Positions 7,572-8,662 of a stretch of DNA of 8,662 nt are shown here, one piece after another. The stretch is from NCBI GenBank assembly GCA_012519645.1, contig JAAYPU010000400.1, positions 1 to 8,662 on the forward strand. Direction: 5' to 3'. The position numbers and the translations under genes were made by a program. The stretch's first letter is position 1, and each line of letters starts with the position of its first letter. The notes under the pieces are model-generated. The model was not told the DNA's origin. It saw only the letters and a list, made by a program, of their open reading frames with translations, and made no database searches. The stretch is from Clostridiales bacterium (lineage in GTDB: Bacteria; Bacillota; Clostridia; Peptostreptococcales; JAAYPU01).

Positions 7572-7601
7572 ATGTTTAAGAATTTTTTTATGGATTTATG
7601 A
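7572..7601 (+). other. Nine-codon leader ORF with T7 tract, overlapping the start of the zinc-ribbon gene
   Basis: ATG 7572 opens MFKNFFMDL and stops at TGA 7599-7601, sharing ATGA with the ATG at 7598. GGAGAT (7560-7565) lies six bases before it, a good ribosome site, whereas ATG 7598 has no Shine-Dalgarno sequence of its own. The leader contains seven Ts (7583-7589), which read in frame as T TTT TTT, a heptamer of the -1 slippery form. A -1 slip, or one extra T in the DNA, would join the leader to the next gene as MFKNFFYGFMNKLRLV. So this is either a coupling leader or the true, frame-dependent N-terminus of the membrane protein. Confidence 0.5.
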
Positions 7602-8017
7602 ATAAGTTGCGTTTGGTTGTTACAATCATTGTGGCTTTATTCATTGTTGCAGGAGTGTGTGGGGTACTTGGAATGAATGGAATGAGCGGTATTCTTGAGA
7701 GAATAGTGATGTTCGTATTTACACTAATATGTGGCATGGTTATGTACCTTATTGTTTACTATTGGTATGGAAATGACTACAAGTGTCCTTCATGTAAAAA
7801 GAGATTTTGTTTGAAAAAGACGGGTGAAGAGGTTGCCAAGAGAGAAAATATTTCTGTACTTGTTGAGACTAATACAAGAAATAGAAATGGTGATGTAATT
7901 GGTTCACTGGAGCAGTATGTTCCGGGAGAACGTATTACATATCGTATCAATAAAGTATGCAAGAAATGCGGAAAAGGTTGTTACAGCACTTATAGAAGGG
8001 ATATACCTAAGGTATAA
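7598..8017 (+). CDS. Two-TM membrane protein with C-terminal zinc ribbon
   Basis: A 139-residue protein. Two hydrophobic helices (about 5-26 and 35-56) are followed by a soluble tail with cysteine pairs CPSC (C63, C66) and CKKC (C121, C124), a likely zinc-ribbon site; C71 and C128 are extra cysteines. Between the pairs are about 50 residues of probable beta structure with many Arg/Asn (TNTRNRNGDVIGS, 91-103). The tail is basic and, by the positive-inside rule, probably cytoplasmic. I know of no firm function. It could be a small membrane accessory of the machine, holding a partner through the ribbon. ATG 7598 lacks its own ribosome site and overlaps the stop of the leader ORF at 7572-7601. 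Translation therefore depends on coupling, or the real start is at 7572 by way of a frameshift at the T7 tract. The gap to the next gene is 11 bases. Confidence 0.78.
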   Translation: MNKLRLVVTIIVALFIVAGVCGVLGMNGMSGILERIVMFVFTLICGMVMYLIVYYWYGNDYKCPSCKKRFCLKKTGEEVAKRENISVLVETNTRNRNGDVIGSLEQYVPGERITYRINKVCKKCGKGCYSTYRRDIPKV

Positions 8018-8028
8018 GGGATTGAATT

Positions 8029-8526
8029 ATGACGTTAGAAGAGTATAGTAATCTTGTTGAAAAAGCGTTTGGTATTAAAAATTGGAATTATTCTAAAAAG
8101 AATAATGAGGATAAAACCATTTTTACAATTAATTTTTCAGAAGATGGTAGAGAGCATACTAGATGCAAGGTATTTGTTCATAAAAGTGGTATTTGCGATA
8201 TGGAGGCGGCTTTTCCATTTACATGTCCCGAGGATAATAGAGTTGAGTTAAGTTATATTCTTGCAGAGTATAACTTTTCAAAGCGCTATGCAACTCTTAG
8301 ACTTGAATTATCGGACGGTGAAATAATTAACAGTTATAGCTTTGATATGTTTCCAGCAATGACCCCTGAATTTGTTTTGGGTAAATTTATGGGTGTAAAA
8401 AATATTGAAAAAGAAATATATGCTACCGTAGTGGAAACATGTAAGCCACAGTATCAGGAAGAGAAGAAATCAACAGGAGTATCAAGTTTATCAGATAAGA
8501 AAAATAAATTCAAAATTGATTTATAA
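8029..8526 (+). CDS. Second YbjN-like protein with charged C-terminal tail
   Basis: A 165-residue soluble protein. The N-terminal helix (MTLEEYSNLVEKAFGI) is followed by strands (about 30-37 and 45-52), a central helix with LSYILAEYN (74-82), strands RYATLRLEL (86-94) and IINSYSF (99-105), and a helix from MTPEFVLGKFM (111-121) to about 137. This order and the Leu/Asn-bearing middle helix parallel the product of 7159-7548, so both may be YbjN-like, with a fold akin to secretion chaperones; identity is low and the call is by eye. The last 25-30 residues (from about 140) are charged and probably disordered, ending in FKIDL, and might be a docking tail. AAGGG (8016-8020) lies eight bases before ATG 8029. 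It is the last gene of the operon, 50 bases before the terminator stem. A chaperone or adaptor role is an inference. Confidence 0.68.
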   Translation: MTLEEYSNLVEKAFGIKNWNYSKKNNEDKTIFTINFSEDGREHTRCKVFVHKSGICDMEAAFPFTCPEDNRVELSYILAEYNFSKRYATLRLELSDGEIINSYSFDMFPAMTPEFVLGKFMGVKNIEKEIYATVVETCKPQYQEEKKSTGVSSLSDKKNKFKIDL

Positions 8527-8574
8527 ATGATGGATATTACTCTACGATGAAGAAAACTAAAATTGTCTATGTAT

Positions 8575-8611
8575 AATAGGGGAGACTAAACGAAAAGTCT
8601 TCCCTGTTTTG
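8575..8611 (+). terminator. Rho-independent terminator at the end of the operon
   Basis: GGGGAGACT (8579-8587) pairs with AGTCTTCCC (8596-8604) through one G-U pair, around an 8-base loop (AAACGAAA). The stem extends outward by up to four more pairs (8575-8578 with 8605-8608). The T-rich run TGTTTTG (8605-8611) follows. It lies 50 bases past the stop at 8526 and before the new gene at 8642, as expected for the end of the unit. The T-tract is interrupted, so termination may be partial. Confidence 0.7.
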
Positions 8612-8641
8612 TGATAAGGGAAAAAGAGGAGGAATCTTATA

Positions 8642-8662
8642 GTGAAAGAAGAATTAGATGAA
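8642..8662 (+). CDS. Start of a downstream gene (GTG start, truncated by window end)
   Basis: Seven codons are visible, MKEELDE, from GTG 8642. AGGAGGA (8627-8633) lies eight bases upstream and is a textbook ribosome site, so this is a real start although the product cannot be told. It follows the terminator, so it may belong to another unit, probably the mobile-element backbone resuming after the cargo (inference). No clear -35/-10 pair precedes it, so read-through from the operon is possible. Confidence 0.6.

Noticed and set aside
8054..8251. 65-residue open frame on the plus strand
   Set aside because: It lies in another frame inside the 165-residue gene, whose own start has a clear ribosome site.
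8527..8550. Seven-codon ORF just after the last operon gene
   Set aside because: It has no ribosome site, and so short a frame is expected by chance.
8572..8577. TATAAT resembling a -10 box before the last gene
   Set aside because: No -35 box lies at a suitable distance, and transcription would start inside the terminator stem.
1..8662. CRISPR array, tRNA/rRNA genes, insertion sequence or integrase
   Set aside because: No regularly spaced repeats, cloverleaf, transposase or recombinase motifs were seen on reading either strand.

Overview
The window looks like the AT-rich accessory DNA of a Gram-positive Firmicute, most likely a gut Clostridia / Lachnospiraceae-type organism. The reasons are strong AGGAGG-type ribosome binding sites before most genes, ATG/GTG/TTG starts, low GC, and the tail of a replication initiator of the RepA_N type common on plasmids and integrative elements of that group. 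That tail (1-272) counts to about 40% GC in its first 120 bases, and the genes after it are clearly more AT-rich. This fits a cargo module carried by a mobile element, although no integrase, relaxase or attachment site is visible.

Layout: the 3' end of the replication initiator (1-272) is followed by a 160-base regulatory gap. The gap holds a perfect 15-base inverted repeat (299-313) and a near-consensus sigma-A promoter (TTGACA, 18-base spacer, TATAAT; 328-357). A tightly packed set of eight same-strand genes runs from 433 to 8526: a small XRE-type regulator (433-726); a 675-residue membrane protein with a degenerate FtsK-like ATPase domain (735-2762); a 244-residue all-helical protein (2775-3509); a 743-residue soluble FtsK/SpoIIIE-type ATPase with one intact and one degenerate ATPase domain (3526-5757); a 469-residue helical protein with Ala/Gly-rich amphipathic segments (5775-7184); a YbjN-like small protein with a TTG start (7159-7548); a two-TM zinc-ribbon protein preceded by a 9-codon leader ORF and a T7 tract (7598-8017); and a second YbjN-like protein (8029-8526). 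Gaps are 8-49 bases, with one 26-base overlap. A stem-loop followed by a T-rich tract (8575-8611) closes the unit, and a new GTG-started gene begins at 8642.

Interpretation (inference): the operon encodes an uncharacterised membrane-associated machine powered by an FtsK-type motor. The membrane subunit with a dead ATPase fold, plus a separate soluble subunit carrying two more ATPase folds, is reminiscent of the split EccCa/EccCb motor of ESX/type VII secretion. The two helical proteins could be substrates or structural partners, and the two YbjN-like proteins have the fold class of secretion chaperones. A secretion or effector-delivery role, or a regulator-controlled defence role on a mobile element, are the two leading readings. 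Neither is proven by sequence alone. No nuclease, toxin catalytic site, recombinase, tRNA, rRNA or CRISPR array was seen.
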